A stretch of 64,000 nucleotides of DNA, taken from JBCCDY01 sp039030555 (lineage in GTDB: Bacteria > Bacteroidota > Bacteroidia > Cytophagales > Cyclobacteriaceae). The first letter of the stretch is position 1. The number at the start of each line of letters is the position of its first letter. A program made the position numbers and the translations under genes. The stretch lies in contig JBCCDY010000014.1 in the NCBI GenBank assembly GCA_039030555.1, positions 61,322 through 125,321 of the forward strand, in the 5' to 3' direction. A model generated the notes under the pieces. That model was not told the DNA's origin and did not search any database. It saw only the letters and a list, made by a program, of their open reading frames with translations. Shown here in pieces: positions 44,271 to 54,833 of the stretch.

Positions 44271-46679
44271 TTACTCAGATTTCAGGGAGTCGACTGGATT
44301 AGAATTAGCAGATCTGATCGCCTGAATACTCATGGTGACGAATGAAATCAAAACGATACCTACCAAAGAATAGAGGTAGAGATCGAAGCCCAGCTCAACT
44401 TTATAAGCAAAGTTGTTCATCCATTCGTTCACGACCCAAATCGATATGGGTACAGCTAAAACATAAGCCATAATGATATAAATGGAAAATTGTCTGGTAA
44501 CCAGGATTACCAAAGAGCTAAGGGTTGCACCCATTACTTTTCTGATACTAAACTCTTTCTTACGCTGACGGGTGGTGTATGTGGTAAGACCATAAAGTCC
44601 CAGACAGGCAATCAGAACCGCTAGCCCTGAAAAGATAAATATGATGGATTGAAGTTTGTTTTCGGCTTCATACTGACGCTGAAATTCTTCACTAAGAAAG
44701 TAATAACTGAAATCGGATTGCTCATCAAACTGCCTCCACTCCTCTGAAATTTGATTTAGTGTTTGGTCTATGTTGTCGGGTTTAACTTTCACCAAAAGGT
44801 AGTTGAATTCGGAAGGTAAAACATGAAATGCCAACGGACTGACTTCGCTTTTTAGAGAACGTACATGAAAATCATTGACAACACCAATAACCTTTCCTTT
44901 TTGCGGATCATCATCATGATACCAAATTAGTTCCTCCCCGATAGGATCTTCCCAATCGAAAAGCTTTGCTGTAGCTTCATTGATTATAAAGTTATTTTCC
45001 TGATCGTCATTATACGCTTCAGAGAAAGCTCTTCCCTTCAAAATACCAACCTCTAAGGCCGTGAAAAAATCTTCATCAACCCAATACTCGGAAACATCTT
45101 CGGTCTCACCCTCCTCGCCTCCTACCCATCGGATTGGGTTTTGATTAAAATTCTTTCCCGGAACATTAGAAACAGCGGTGGCTCTTACTACTCCCGGAAT
45201 ACTGGTTAATTTAGATTTTACAGTTTTGTATTTAGATTGAAGGGATTCTGAATTTAAAGGGAGTACAATCACCTGATCCTGTTGAAATCCTAAAGAATGG
45301 TTTTTTATAAAATCAACCTGCTTTACAATGGCAATGGTTCCTATTAAAAGTATGGCCGATACTGAAAACTGAAGAATCAATAATCCTCTAGTAACCGGGG
45401 TTTGCTTTGAATTAGCCTTTATTCTATTCTTTAAAGCATTGAGAATTTTGAAGGAAGAAAGATATATGGAAGGATATAAGCCCGCAACAACTCCAATCAA
45501 AACAACAGCTGGAATGACTAGCATATACATCCCGTTATTTGCCATAAGGCTAATTGTTTTTCCTGCAATGGAATTGAACCATGGCAAACCGTAACAGACT
45601 GCCATCGCCGCTAAAAACCCCGAAAGCAATGCAAATATGATGGACTCTGCAATAATCTGTTTTGCTAAAGCTAATTTTCCAGATCCCAATACTTTACGCA
45701 CCCCGACTTCCCTGGAACGATCTAAGGCACTAGCTGTAAATAAGTTGGAAAAATTAATAATCGCCACAAGTAGAATGAAAATAGCAGCACCGATCAAAAT
45801 ATTCACGTAGAGCATATTTCCATTTGTTCCGAGTTCCCATCTTAAATCGGAGTTTAAATGGATATCGTGTAAGGCCTGTAGTTCAAATCCCATACTTCCC
45901 GCGTGCAATCTTTCCAGACTGCTTTCACTCCAGTCGATGTACTTTCCTGACCAATCAATCATTTCAGATTGAAGTGTTTTAGGATTCGAATTTTCACCTA
46001 ATACCAGGTAAACGTAATGCCCAAAATCACCCCATTCGAAATAATCGGGGCCACTAATCAATTTCAGTAAATCGTAAGAGACCAAAAAACTAAACTCAAA
46101 GTGCGAATTATCAGGGATATCTTTAATCACACCGGAAACAGCTAGTATATTTTCATCATCACCAACTTTAAGGGTTTTGCCAATGGCAGCCTCTTTGTCG
46201 AAGAATTTTTTCGCTATGGATTCCGTAATAACTACGGAGTTAATATTCCCAAAAGCTGTTTCAGCATCGCCTTCAATAAATTCAAATGTAAACACCTCAA
46301 AAAAACCAGAGTCAGCTGCATAAAAGCCTTTTTCTTCAAAGGTTCTATCATCCGACTGAACTTTATAAGTTGGTATAGTTAAGCCAGGTCCCCACAAAGG
46401 TGTAAGGCTCACTGCTTGTTCTATTTGAGTGAAATCTTCCGGAAGAGTTTTGCTCATTAGATATGGCACCCTGGTTTGAGGGTTCTCAGAATTCCAAAAT
46501 ACCCTGTACATGCGTTCGCCTTTCTCATGAAACTTATCGTAGCTGAGTTCATCAATAACGAAAAGCGCAATGAAAAAAACGGCCGTCAAGCTCGTGGCTA
46601 ATCCGAAGATATTTATAGCACTGAATAAGCTGTTTTTGACTAGGTTCCGAAAGGTGGTTTTAAGATAGTTTTGAAGCAT
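44271..46679 (-). CDS. FtsX/MacB-type ABC permease, array member 3
   Basis: The 802-residue protein shows TM1 (AINIFGLATSLTAVFFIALF), TM2-4 with RSREVGVRKVLGSGKLAL, TM5 (FSVSAILLIGTIAIV), and TM6-8 with RKKEFSIRKVMGATLSSL; it ends NPVDSLKSE. It lies 111 bp downstream of array member 4, and I see no σ54-like element or palindrome in that gap, so the two are probably one transcript controlled from 49265. The periplasmic domains follow the MacB_PCD pattern but differ from neighbours in sequence, which suggests different ligands or substrates. Confidence 0.88.
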   Translation of the reverse strand: MLQNYLKTTFRNLVKNSLFSAINIFGLATSLTAVFFIALFVIDELSYDKFHEKGERMYRVFWNSENPQTRVPYLMSKTLPEDFTQIEQAVSLTPLWGPGLTIPTYKVQSDDRTFEEKGFYAADSGFFEVFTFEFIEGDAETAFGNINSVVITESIAKKFFDKEAAIGKTLKVGDDENILAVSGVIKDIPDNSHFEFSFLVSYDLLKLISGPDYFEWGDFGHYVYLVLGENSNPKTLQSEMIDWSGKYIDWSESSLERLHAGSMGFELQALHDIHLNSDLRWELGTNGNMLYVNILIGAAIFILLVAIINFSNLFTASALDRSREVGVRKVLGSGKLALAKQIIAESIIFALLSGFLAAMAVCYGLPWFNSIAGKTISLMANNGMYMLVIPAVVLIGVVAGLYPSIYLSSFKILNALKNRIKANSKQTPVTRGLLILQFSVSAILLIGTIAIVKQVDFIKNHSLGFQQDQVIVLPLNSESLQSKYKTVKSKLTSIPGVVRATAVSNVPGKNFNQNPIRWVGGEEGETEDVSEYWVDEDFFTALEVGILKGRAFSEAYNDDQENNFIINEATAKLFDWEDPIGEELIWYHDDDPQKGKVIGVVNDFHVRSLKSEVSPLAFHVLPSEFNYLLVKVKPDNIDQTLNQISEEWRQFDEQSDFSYYFLSEEFQRQYEAENKLQSIIFIFSGLAVLIACLGLYGLTTYTTRQRKKEFSIRKVMGATLSSLVILVTRQFSIYIIMAYVLAVPISIWVVNEWMNNFAYKVELGFDLYLYSLVGIVLISFVTMSIQAIRSANSNPVDSLKSE

Positions 46680-46790
46680 AGATGGGTTATTGGGTTGTTA
46701 GGTTGTTGGGTTTTGAGATATTTGAGGTTTAGCTGTTTAGTTTATTGAAGGCGTCATCACCTCTCTTAATTCGTCATTCTTATTTATTTA

Positions 46791-49166
46791 CTACTCGTAT
46801 CTGATAATATCAGCTGGATTTGTATTTGCCGATTTGAATGTTTTTAGCCCAATGGTGAAAAAAGCTACCAGTGCAGTTAGAGAACCTCCCATTAAAAAAA
46901 GGTACCAATGGTCAGAGATTTCTATCCTATAGGCAAAATCTTGGAGCCATTTCCGTATAAAAATCCAAGATGCCGGAATGGCGATAATTACCGCTATTCC
47001 AACAAGTAATAGAAACTCCTTAGAAATCAACATTATAATTTGTTCAACCGATGCACCAAGCACCTTTCTGATACCCAATTCTTTTTGGCGTTGTTGTGCA
47101 GAAAATGCAGCAAGCCCTAAAACCCCCATACAAGCCAGGCCAATGGATACACCAGAGAATACTGTAAATACTCGAGCCTGTCTATTTTCAGGTTCATATT
47201 GTCTACCTAAATCTTCTTCCAAAAACCAACTTTTAAGAGGAAAGCCAGGAGCTAACTCAGCGTATAACTCCTCAAGTTGCTTCATCGTGGAAATAATATT
47301 ACTATTATCCATTTTTATCGCAATCCTATTCATGTCCTCTCCCATAATTATTGCCTGCGGCTCTACTTTGTCCTTCAACGTTTTATAGTGGTAATCTTTA
47401 TAAACACCTATGATTGTTCTATCCCATTCTTTGAATGGAATTTTGACTTGCTTTCCGATAATTTCTTCCAAAGGTAACCCTGTCGCTTTCCACGCACTTT
47501 CGCTAATCATCATGGCTTCTTCTCTATCTGTCGAAAAATGATCATCGAAACCCCTTCCTGCAAAAACCGGAATACCAAAAGTCTTTAAATAACCAGCGTC
47601 TGAGAAAACAGTATGAACTCTTATAGCCTCTTGACCTTCTTTAAAATTAATGCCATAATTATCATGGAAACCACCCGGCACACCGGATGCTATGGTTACT
47701 TGCTCAATGGTAGGAAAACGACGAAGCCTCTCCTGAAAGGCGTCATAATTTTCCCTGATCTCGGGATCCGTATCTATAACCAGCACTGAAGAGGAATCAT
47801 AACCAAGGTCTTTTTCATTCATAAATTTAAGCTGCATATAAATTAGCATGGTGACTACAAGTAGAAAAACGGAAAGTGAGAATTGCGATACAATCAAACC
47901 TTTACGTACAAAAATGTTCTTTCCAAGAAGAGGTTTATCCGATTTCAATACGTTTAATGTTTTAAAGGAAGATAAGAGCAAGGCAGGGTATAAGCCTGAC
48001 GCCAATACGATGGTTATGAATAGAAAACCTGTAAATAGTATTACATTAATATCATTCCAATTATAAAGTACATCTAATTCAAAATAGGTGTTTAAAGTAT
48101 CTCTGAGTGCTGTACTCAGAATTCCTGAAATTAACAGTGCGGTAAGTAAGAGAACCATCGATTCACCCATGAACTGAAATACAAGTCGTGTCTTATTAAC
48201 ACCCAATACTTTTCGAACACCGATCTCTTTAGCTCTTTTATAAGACTGCGCAATCGAAAGATTTATGTAATTGAAACAGGCAATAAACAGGATCGCTAAA
48301 GCCACGCTACCCAAAATGTATAATGATGCTTTGTCACCACTATCGTTGGAATCATAACGAGCGTTATGGAAATAGACATCACTCAACGGTATAAGGGTTA
48401 ACCCGTTGCTATTGTTGTTAATCTTAAAATCCTCCCCTAGGTATTTTTCCATAAAATCAGGAAATTGTGATACTAGGTAACTTGCCTTATCGGGGTCTAT
48501 TTTAACATAAGTGGAAGCAAAATTCCTCCACCAGTCCCTAAACCAGTCTGCGGGTTCATATATATCCATTGAAATAACCATATCAAACTCGATGTGTGTT
48601 TTATTTTGGGGCTTACTGAATATTCCAGCCACTACAAAAGTTTCATCTTCATTGAGACTTATGGTTTTTCCAATAGGATCTTCATTATTGTAATACTTCT
48701 TAGCCAATTCTTCACTTAAGACCACATTATGTATATCATCCAATACGGTTTCAGGATCTCCGTATTTCAATGGGTAAGAAAAGAACTCGAAGAAATTGGT
48801 ATCGGCTACCATAACATAATCTTCATAGAAACGCTTATCTCCATTTGAAACCACTAAATCCCTGATGCTCGTTCTTACTGTAGACTGAATGATCCCTTGA
48901 AAATCATTGATCAAAGCCTCTGCATAAGGAGGCGATGTCTGTCCTATATCATAGGTTTCTCCAGTTTCGTCCTGAGAAGTTCTATAAACTCGGTAAATAC
49001 TCTCTTTATCACTATGAAAAGCATCATAGTTAAGTTCATTCTCAATATAGAAATAGAGAAATATAACTGAGGTTAGCCCAATAATGAACCCCAATAGGCT
49101 AATCACTGAAGTGCCTTTATGCTTGATAAGGTTACGAAGAGCTGTCTTGAAATAATTTTTAAGCAT
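46791..49166 (-). CDS. FtsX/MacB-type ABC permease, array member 4
   Basis: The 791-residue protein has TM1 (VISLLGFIIGLTSVIFLYFY), TM2-4 with RAKEIGVRKVLGVNKTRL, TM5 (FSLSVFLLVVTMLIY), TM6-8 with RQKELGIRKVLGASVEQI, and ends NPADIIRYE, the most divergent tail of the nine. It is the first gene of a two-permease unit with array member 3. Its leader of about 90 nt after the predicted σ54-like start is short. The palindrome site upstream (49363) has the most changed half-site arm of the family. Confidence 0.9.
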   Translation of the reverse strand: MLKNYFKTALRNLIKHKGTSVISLLGFIIGLTSVIFLYFYIENELNYDAFHSDKESIYRVYRTSQDETGETYDIGQTSPPYAEALINDFQGIIQSTVRTSIRDLVVSNGDKRFYEDYVMVADTNFFEFFSYPLKYGDPETVLDDIHNVVLSEELAKKYYNNEDPIGKTISLNEDETFVVAGIFSKPQNKTHIEFDMVISMDIYEPADWFRDWWRNFASTYVKIDPDKASYLVSQFPDFMEKYLGEDFKINNNSNGLTLIPLSDVYFHNARYDSNDSGDKASLYILGSVALAILFIACFNYINLSIAQSYKRAKEIGVRKVLGVNKTRLVFQFMGESMVLLLTALLISGILSTALRDTLNTYFELDVLYNWNDINVILFTGFLFITIVLASGLYPALLLSSFKTLNVLKSDKPLLGKNIFVRKGLIVSQFSLSVFLLVVTMLIYMQLKFMNEKDLGYDSSSVLVIDTDPEIRENYDAFQERLRRFPTIEQVTIASGVPGGFHDNYGINFKEGQEAIRVHTVFSDAGYLKTFGIPVFAGRGFDDHFSTDREEAMMISESAWKATGLPLEEIIGKQVKIPFKEWDRTIIGVYKDYHYKTLKDKVEPQAIIMGEDMNRIAIKMDNSNIISTMKQLEELYAELAPGFPLKSWFLEEDLGRQYEPENRQARVFTVFSGVSIGLACMGVLGLAAFSAQQRQKELGIRKVLGASVEQIIMLISKEFLLLVGIAVIIAIPASWIFIRKWLQDFAYRIEISDHWYLFLMGGSLTALVAFFTIGLKTFKSANTNPADIIRYE

Positions 49167-49264
49167 GGAATAAGAGTTATTATGGTTTTCGAGTTATAGG
49201 TATTTTAATTAGTCTATAGTACCGTTTGGCATTTCTAATCAAAAATCATTTTCAATAGCGCGTT

Positions 49265-49280
49265 ACTAATAGAATGCCAA
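49265..49280 (-). promoter_or_regulatory. σ54-like promoter of array members 4 and 3
   Basis: On the minus strand TTGGCAT-TCTAT-TAGT, 99 bp upstream of the start and 83 bp from the palindrome. Confidence 0.65.
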
Positions 49281-49362
49281 AATCATAACTAATTGATTAT
49301 CATTAATTTATACCTTTTATTTTATAATAAGCTTTGTAACAAGCGACCATCATCGGATAGTG

Positions 49363-49380
49363 TCGTCTGATTTCGGACGG
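49363..49380. promoter_or_regulatory. Upstream palindrome (site 4)
   Basis: TCGTCTGATTTCGGACGG. The second arm, CATCATCGGATA, is itself close to a palindrome half 20 bp away. Confidence 0.7.
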
Positions 49381-49563
49381 CTTTTTTTAGTTAGCAATTA
49401 GCAGCTAACAATTATTGATGTGGGTGGTTAAATTGTTGGCGATTTGGCCCCTTAGCGTTTAGCTATTTGGTTTGCTCTAAGCGTTATTATCAGTTCTCTT
49501 AATTCGTCATTTGCCATTCGTAATTATTCATTGCCCATTGTTCATTCTTAATTGCTAATTGAA

Positions 49564-51921
49564 CTACTCATTCTTTAGTGCCACAACCGGATTAATCGAA
49601 GCTGTTTTTAAGGCCTGATAACTGATCGTTAGAAAGGCTATGGTCACGGCAACTATTCCCGTAATTAAGAAAACCGTCGGTGAAATGGATATTCGATAGT
49701 GAAAATCCGAAAGCCATTGATCCATAGTATACCAGGCAATAGGCACTGCAATCAGGAAGGCAATCAAAACGAGTTTTACGAAATCGGTAGAGAGCAACCA
49801 CATAATCCTTGCAACAGAGGCCCCCAACACTTTCCTTACTCCCACTTCTTTACTTCTTTGCTCACCTGCAAAAGCCGATAAACCAAACAATCCAAGGCAC
49901 GATATCATAATGGCCAAACCGGAAAATATGAATGTAAGCTTTGCTGTTCGTTTCTGGTTTTCGAAACGCTGTGCATAAGCGTCGTCAACAAAGTCATATT
50001 CAAAAGGAATGTTCGGATAGTGGGTTGAAAAGACTTTTTCAATGGCTGATAGATTTTCAGCTGCGTTTAATTCATCATTAAGCTTTATATGAAAAATACC
50101 AGTCCAGGTATAAGGGCCAAATATGATTATCGGCCTGTCTTTGCCAAATGGCGATCCGTTTAAGAAATTATCAACTACGCCTACTACATGCCAGCTTGTA
50201 TCATTATCATAAATAAGTTCGCCAATCGGGTTCTCAAAGCCCATCATCTTCATCGCTTCTTTATTCAATAATGCTGCTGTTGAATCCGTGGCGAATTGAT
50301 CCACATCAATATCCCTTCCTTCAAGCAAGGTTAAGCCAAAAGTTTCTACAGGTCGAATATCCGCTGAATATCTAAACATTAGTTTTTTGGACTCTTCGTC
50401 TTTTCCATCCCAACCTATTCCCCAGGAGTTGCTCCAATTTTCAGTTATAGGCGACATATTCTTTGATACGGACTTCGCAAGATCTTCCTTGAACAAATCT
50501 CTCTTAAAAGCTTCAAAACCCTTTTCTATCTCTTCGCTTAAAGTATGATAGATCAAATGTGACTTATCATATCCAAGTTTTCTGTTTCGTGCATGTTCAA
50601 TTTGATTCCTGACAATAATAGTCGAGGCAATCAAGATGATAGCAAACGTAAATTGAGTTACCACCAGAATTTTCCTCGGATTAAATCCACTTCCGATTCG
50701 GCTGAACGTACCTTTTAATACTTTTATGGGTTGAAAGGAAGATAAAAAGAAGGCTGGATAACTACCTGCCAGTATTCCCGTCAGTAAAATAAATCCAGTA
50801 GCCAACAGCCAAAAAGAGAAGCTTGAAGTGGGGAGGCTCAACTTCAAATTGATTGTATTATTAAAGTAAGGGAGTAGAAGCTGGACTAACCCAAGTGCTA
50901 TTACTCCACTAATTAAGGAAAGCAGTATAGATTCGATCATAAACTGACCAACCAATGCTCCTTTTTTTGCTCCTGAGACTTTTCTTATACCTACTTCTTT
51001 GGAACGCCTTTCGCTCTGAGCGGTACTCAGGTTCATAAAATTGATGCAGGCGATCAGAAGAATAAGCACAGCGATTAATGTGAACATTCGAACACGATCA
51101 ATATTTCCTCCGATCGGTACGCCATTTTCAAAATCGTTGTAGAGGTATCGGTTTTCTATTGGATATAAAAATACATCTGTAGTTGCTTCTTCGATATGTT
51201 CTTTTTTAATGTCCCTAATCTTGTCATTGACTAATGCTAAATCCGCATTCTCATCCAATCTCACAAAAGTCTCCAAGTGGTTGTTAGACCAGTTATCATC
51301 ATTGAAAAGGTTGTTTTCAAAAACCGGCCAGGTAATCAAGACTTCAAATTCAAAGTCCGTATTGCTTCGTAAATTTTCCATTACTCCGGTTACGATGAGG
51401 TCTGCCTTATTATCAAACCGTAACGTTTTGCCGATTGGACTTTCATCTCCAAAAAAATCTTTCGCCACATCTTCGTTAATGACAATTGAGGATGGCTGTT
51501 TTAATGCATCGGCAGGATTTCCCTCCTTAAATGAAAAACTAAACATTTCCAGAAAAGTGGAATCGACAAATACGGTTTCCCTATTTAGGTTTTCATCTTC
51601 ATGGGAGAAAAGCATATCGCCAACGTATTTGTGACGTGCAAATGAAATTATTTCAGGATAACCACTTTCTAAGGCAGGTCCAATAGGTTTAGGGGTAGAG
51701 TTCCACGACCATACCTCTCCGTCAACTACATTGTTGTTCCAGACCTCATATAGATATTCCCCATTTTCGTGGAAGCGGTCAACGCTGAGCTCTCTACTGA
51801 TCCACAAAAAAATCAGTATGGCACCAGCCATGCCTACGACTAGTCCAGATATGTTAAGAAGCGTAAATCCTTTATTTCTGCTCAGGTTTCGAATAGCGAC
51901 TTTAATGTAGTTTTTTAGCAT
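49564..51921 (-). CDS. FtsX/MacB-type ABC permease, array member 5
   Basis: The 785-residue protein has TM1 (LLNISGLVVGMAGAILIFLW), TM2-4 with RSKEVGIRKVSGAKKGAL, TM5 (FTFAIILIASTIIVR), and TM6-8 with RSKEVGVRKVLGASVARI, ending NPVVALKNE. Its periplasmic sequence (GWDGKDEESKK, LLEGRDIDVDQFATDSTAAL) is closest to array member 9, not to its neighbours. It is 172 bp downstream of array member 6 with a hairpin repeat between them; without its own σ54-like element it is probably read from the member 6 promoter, though the hairpin could reduce read-through. Confidence 0.9.
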   Translation of the reverse strand: MLKNYIKVAIRNLSRNKGFTLLNISGLVVGMAGAILIFLWISRELSVDRFHENGEYLYEVWNNNVVDGEVWSWNSTPKPIGPALESGYPEIISFARHKYVGDMLFSHEDENLNRETVFVDSTFLEMFSFSFKEGNPADALKQPSSIVINEDVAKDFFGDESPIGKTLRFDNKADLIVTGVMENLRSNTDFEFEVLITWPVFENNLFNDDNWSNNHLETFVRLDENADLALVNDKIRDIKKEHIEEATTDVFLYPIENRYLYNDFENGVPIGGNIDRVRMFTLIAVLILLIACINFMNLSTAQSERRSKEVGIRKVSGAKKGALVGQFMIESILLSLISGVIALGLVQLLLPYFNNTINLKLSLPTSSFSFWLLATGFILLTGILAGSYPAFFLSSFQPIKVLKGTFSRIGSGFNPRKILVVTQFTFAIILIASTIIVRNQIEHARNRKLGYDKSHLIYHTLSEEIEKGFEAFKRDLFKEDLAKSVSKNMSPITENWSNSWGIGWDGKDEESKKLMFRYSADIRPVETFGLTLLEGRDIDVDQFATDSTAALLNKEAMKMMGFENPIGELIYDNDTSWHVVGVVDNFLNGSPFGKDRPIIIFGPYTWTGIFHIKLNDELNAAENLSAIEKVFSTHYPNIPFEYDFVDDAYAQRFENQKRTAKLTFIFSGLAIMISCLGLFGLSAFAGEQRSKEVGVRKVLGASVARIMWLLSTDFVKLVLIAFLIAVPIAWYTMDQWLSDFHYRISISPTVFLITGIVAVTIAFLTISYQALKTASINPVVALKNE

Positions 51922-51981
51922 GATTTTTCAATTAACAGTTAGAAATTGGGTATAGCATTAGGGGTTTTTGGTTTATTAGGA

Positions 51982-52050
51982 GCGTCATCCTGAGGCAACG
52001 AAGGGTCTTTTGATTAATAATGAGATTCTTCTCTTCGTTCAGGACGACGC
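51982..52050. repeat. Hairpin intergenic repeat, well paired
   Basis: GCGTCATCCTGA (51982-51993) pairs with TCAGGACGACGC (52039-52050), and the inner parts (AACGAAGG, CTCTTCGTT) pair partly. It is the cleanest hairpin of the family. Confidence 0.8.
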
Positions 52051-52093
52051 TTTGAATTGGCTTCATTGTTAATTATTCATTACCAATTGATTG

Positions 52094-54505
52094 CTACTCA
52101 TTTTTTAAGGTCTCAGTCGGGTTGGCAAGTATTGCCTTTGTCGTTTGATAGGCTACAGTGAGCAGTGAAACGAAAAGGATAATCAACATTGGAAGAATAA
52201 ATATTCCAACATTCAAATTAATGGCACTCGCAAAGCTGTTGAGCCAATCATCCACCAGTAGATATCCAGAAGGAATGGCCAAAAAACCTGCGATCAATAC
52301 CAATAATACCACGTCTTTGGTCAATAAAGTGTAGAGGCTTATCAATGGAGCTCCCAAAACTTTACGTATCCCTACTTCTTTCATTTTTTGAGCTACGTGA
52401 AATGAAACGAGACCATACAATCCAAGTGCAGCTATAAAAACAGTTAGAACAGTGAACATTAATGCGACTTTTCCTAGACGCTCTTCTGCTCTATATTGTC
52501 GATCATATTGATCATCGATGAACTGGTATTTGAAAAGCTTATTAGGAAAATGCTTTTCCCATACCTTTCGAATCGAATTAATGGACGAAGCGGGGTCGTT
52601 CATCGCAAGCTTGACAAGAAGGTAATCCGGTTCACGGCTTGGATAAAATACCATCGGTACAATTGGAGCTTTTGGAGAAAATTGATGAAAGTTTTTCACA
52701 ACTCCGGAAATCGTGAATTTATTATCGGTACTTCCCCAAAAAACCTTTGAACCAACAGCTTCCTCATTATCCTTAAACCCAAGTACTTTAATGGCTTCTT
52801 CGTTGAAGATAATCTGATCAGTTCCAACAATTGGTGTTATCGATCCGGATACAGCTTCCGCTCCCATTAGATCAAAAAAGCCTTCACTAACATCGTAGTG
52901 ATAATAATTAGCACTGCCATCTTTTCGATCCCTTCCCTCTCTTAAAATACCATTTGAAGTGCTAATATCATGTTCTGAAGCTCCCGGAACACCACCTGAC
53001 CATGCAAAGGAAATTATCTCAGGTAAAGCTTCCAGTTCTGCTTTAATACCTGTGAGCTTTTCCTTAATCTTGAGATCATCCTCATAAATGCTGGTTGCAT
53101 CCAGATAAACGATCTTTTCAATGCTTACTCCCAGGTCTTTATTTTTAAGATGATTTAATTGATAGTAAACCGTTACTGTGCAAATGGTCAATAGAATTAC
53201 AGCAGAGAACTGAGCTACTGAAAGGAATTTTCTAAGCAGAATCCCTGAATTACTGGAGTTGAACTTACCTTTTAAGATTAATATAGGTTCAAAACGACTA
53301 AGTACAAATGCTGGATATATGCCGGCGGTGAGCGTAATAATCAAAGGAAAAAGAAGTAACCATGGCATACTAACTAAACCCTGAAAAATATCCCGCATCG
53401 CATACTGCCCACTTAGCTCTCTGAACGATGGCATTGCCAGTGATGCAATGAGTAGTGACAAAACGAAGGCGAGCGTACTTGTAATCATTGTTTCCGTTAA
53501 AAACTGAACGATAAGCTGAGACTTGTTTGAACCTGTTACTTTTCTTACTCCTACTTCCTTAGCTCTTGTAATGGACCTCGCAGTAGTAATGTTTACATAG
53601 TTAACCCACGATATAAACAATAATAAAAGCGCTACTCCGAAAAGCAGTTTTACCGTTTTCGCATCTCCGTTTGCTTCAGGCTCAAACGACTTTTTAGAAT
53701 AAAGATGAATTTCATCAATGGGTTCTATTCCGAACTGATCATCTCCAAGGTGTTTTTTGTGAGTTTTGACCATTTCATCAATCTGAGATTCCAAACGGTT
53801 CAAATCAAAGTTCTCCTCAAGGAACAGATAGGTATAAGTATTATTACCAAATCCCCACTCATCAGTAATGTCAAAATTGAGAAGGGTTTCGTGAGAAATC
53901 AGTATATCAAATTTAAGATGCGTATTAGACGGAACATTTTTCAAAACGCCTGTTACCTCATAAACGAAAAACTCACTTGAAAACTCAGTTTTTATTTTGA
54001 TATCCTTACCAAGGGCATTTTGCTCTCCGAAGTATTTTTCGGCAAGCTTTTCGGAAATAACTACTTTATTTTTTCCATAGAGCGCTTCATTCGGATTTCC
54101 TGATTTAAGTTCATATCCAAAAACATCAAACACGTTACCATCGACTATATAAAGGAATGGCTCATCAAATTTTCGATTAGCAGCATCAATAATAACATTA
54201 CCATTATGATAGAACCTTACGAAGTCCTTAACATCAGGTGATTGGTCTTTTAAATATGGGCCAATAGGCTCAAAAGTTTCACAATCTGTTTCTACGAATT
54301 CCTTACCATTATAATAATCTGTAGTAATTCTATAAATCCGATCGGATTTGGTATGGAAGTCCTCATAGCTCCACTCAGTTCTTGAGTATTCATAAAGTAG
54401 AATGAACGCTGCCATTCCTACCGCCAAACCCAGAATATTGATTATCGACGTTTGTTTATACTTCTTAAGGTTTCGGAGAGAGGTTTTTAAATAGTTTTTA
54501 AACAT
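52094..54505 (-). CDS. FtsX/MacB-type ABC permease, array member 6
   Basis: The 803-residue protein has TM1 (IINILGLAVGMAAFILLYEY), TM2-4 with RAKEVGVRKVTGSNKSQL, TM5 (FSAVILLTICTVTVYYQL) and TM6-8 with KMKEVGIRKVLGAPLISL, ending NPTETLKNE. It is a close paralogue of array member 7, with the same length and conserved periplasmic sequences (DCETFEPIGPYLKDQSPDVK; FGYELKSGNPNEALYGKN). It heads a transcript with member 5. Its control region is the odd one of the family: the promoter-palindrome distance is 73 bp, and the leader is very short (42 bp from promoter element to start). Confidence 0.9.
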   Translation of the reverse strand: MFKNYLKTSLRNLKKYKQTSIINILGLAVGMAAFILLYEYSRTEWSYEDFHTKSDRIYRITTDYYNGKEFVETDCETFEPIGPYLKDQSPDVKDFVRFYHNGNVIIDAANRKFDEPFLYIVDGNVFDVFGYELKSGNPNEALYGKNKVVISEKLAEKYFGEQNALGKDIKIKTEFSSEFFVYEVTGVLKNVPSNTHLKFDILISHETLLNFDITDEWGFGNNTYTYLFLEENFDLNRLESQIDEMVKTHKKHLGDDQFGIEPIDEIHLYSKKSFEPEANGDAKTVKLLFGVALLLLFISWVNYVNITTARSITRAKEVGVRKVTGSNKSQLIVQFLTETMITSTLAFVLSLLIASLAMPSFRELSGQYAMRDIFQGLVSMPWLLLFPLIITLTAGIYPAFVLSRFEPILILKGKFNSSNSGILLRKFLSVAQFSAVILLTICTVTVYYQLNHLKNKDLGVSIEKIVYLDATSIYEDDLKIKEKLTGIKAELEALPEIISFAWSGGVPGASEHDISTSNGILREGRDRKDGSANYYHYDVSEGFFDLMGAEAVSGSITPIVGTDQIIFNEEAIKVLGFKDNEEAVGSKVFWGSTDNKFTISGVVKNFHQFSPKAPIVPMVFYPSREPDYLLVKLAMNDPASSINSIRKVWEKHFPNKLFKYQFIDDQYDRQYRAEERLGKVALMFTVLTVFIAALGLYGLVSFHVAQKMKEVGIRKVLGAPLISLYTLLTKDVVLLVLIAGFLAIPSGYLLVDDWLNSFASAINLNVGIFILPMLIILFVSLLTVAYQTTKAILANPTETLKNE

Positions 54506-54546
54506 CGGTATTTTACTTTAATTTTTACTCTGACGATTTCTTATTA

Positions 54547-54562
54547 CCAAGATGAATGCCAT
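54547..54562 (-). promoter_or_regulatory. σ54-like promoter of array members 6 and 5
   Basis: On the minus strand ATGGCAT-TCATC-TTGG, with TTG in the −12 element, the best match to σ54 on that side. It lies 42 bp upstream of the start. Confidence 0.65.
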
Positions 54563-54634
54563 CTATTTATCCATCTGAAAATCAATATTTTAACTAAAAA
54601 GTTTCTTGTATGACTCGACCGTGAACGGATGGAA

Positions 54635-54652
54635 CTGTCTGATATCGGACGG
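54635..54652. promoter_or_regulatory. Upstream palindrome (site 5), 73 bp from the promoter
   Basis: CTGTCTGATATCGGACGG, identical to sites 2 and 3. The distance to the σ54-like element is 10 bp shorter than in the other five units. Confidence 0.75.
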
Positions 54653-54833
54653 CTATTAGCAGCTAACGATTATTAATACTTGTTGTTGGGTTTGGGCGAT
54701 TTGGCTTTTTGGCAATCACCTTTCAGCGTTCAGTACTCAGAAAGTAATAACAAGGCTTATTTGAAGCCTTGGATACCGAAAACTGTATGTAATTATTCAT
54801 TGCTAATTGTTCATCAATTATTACTAATTGAAT

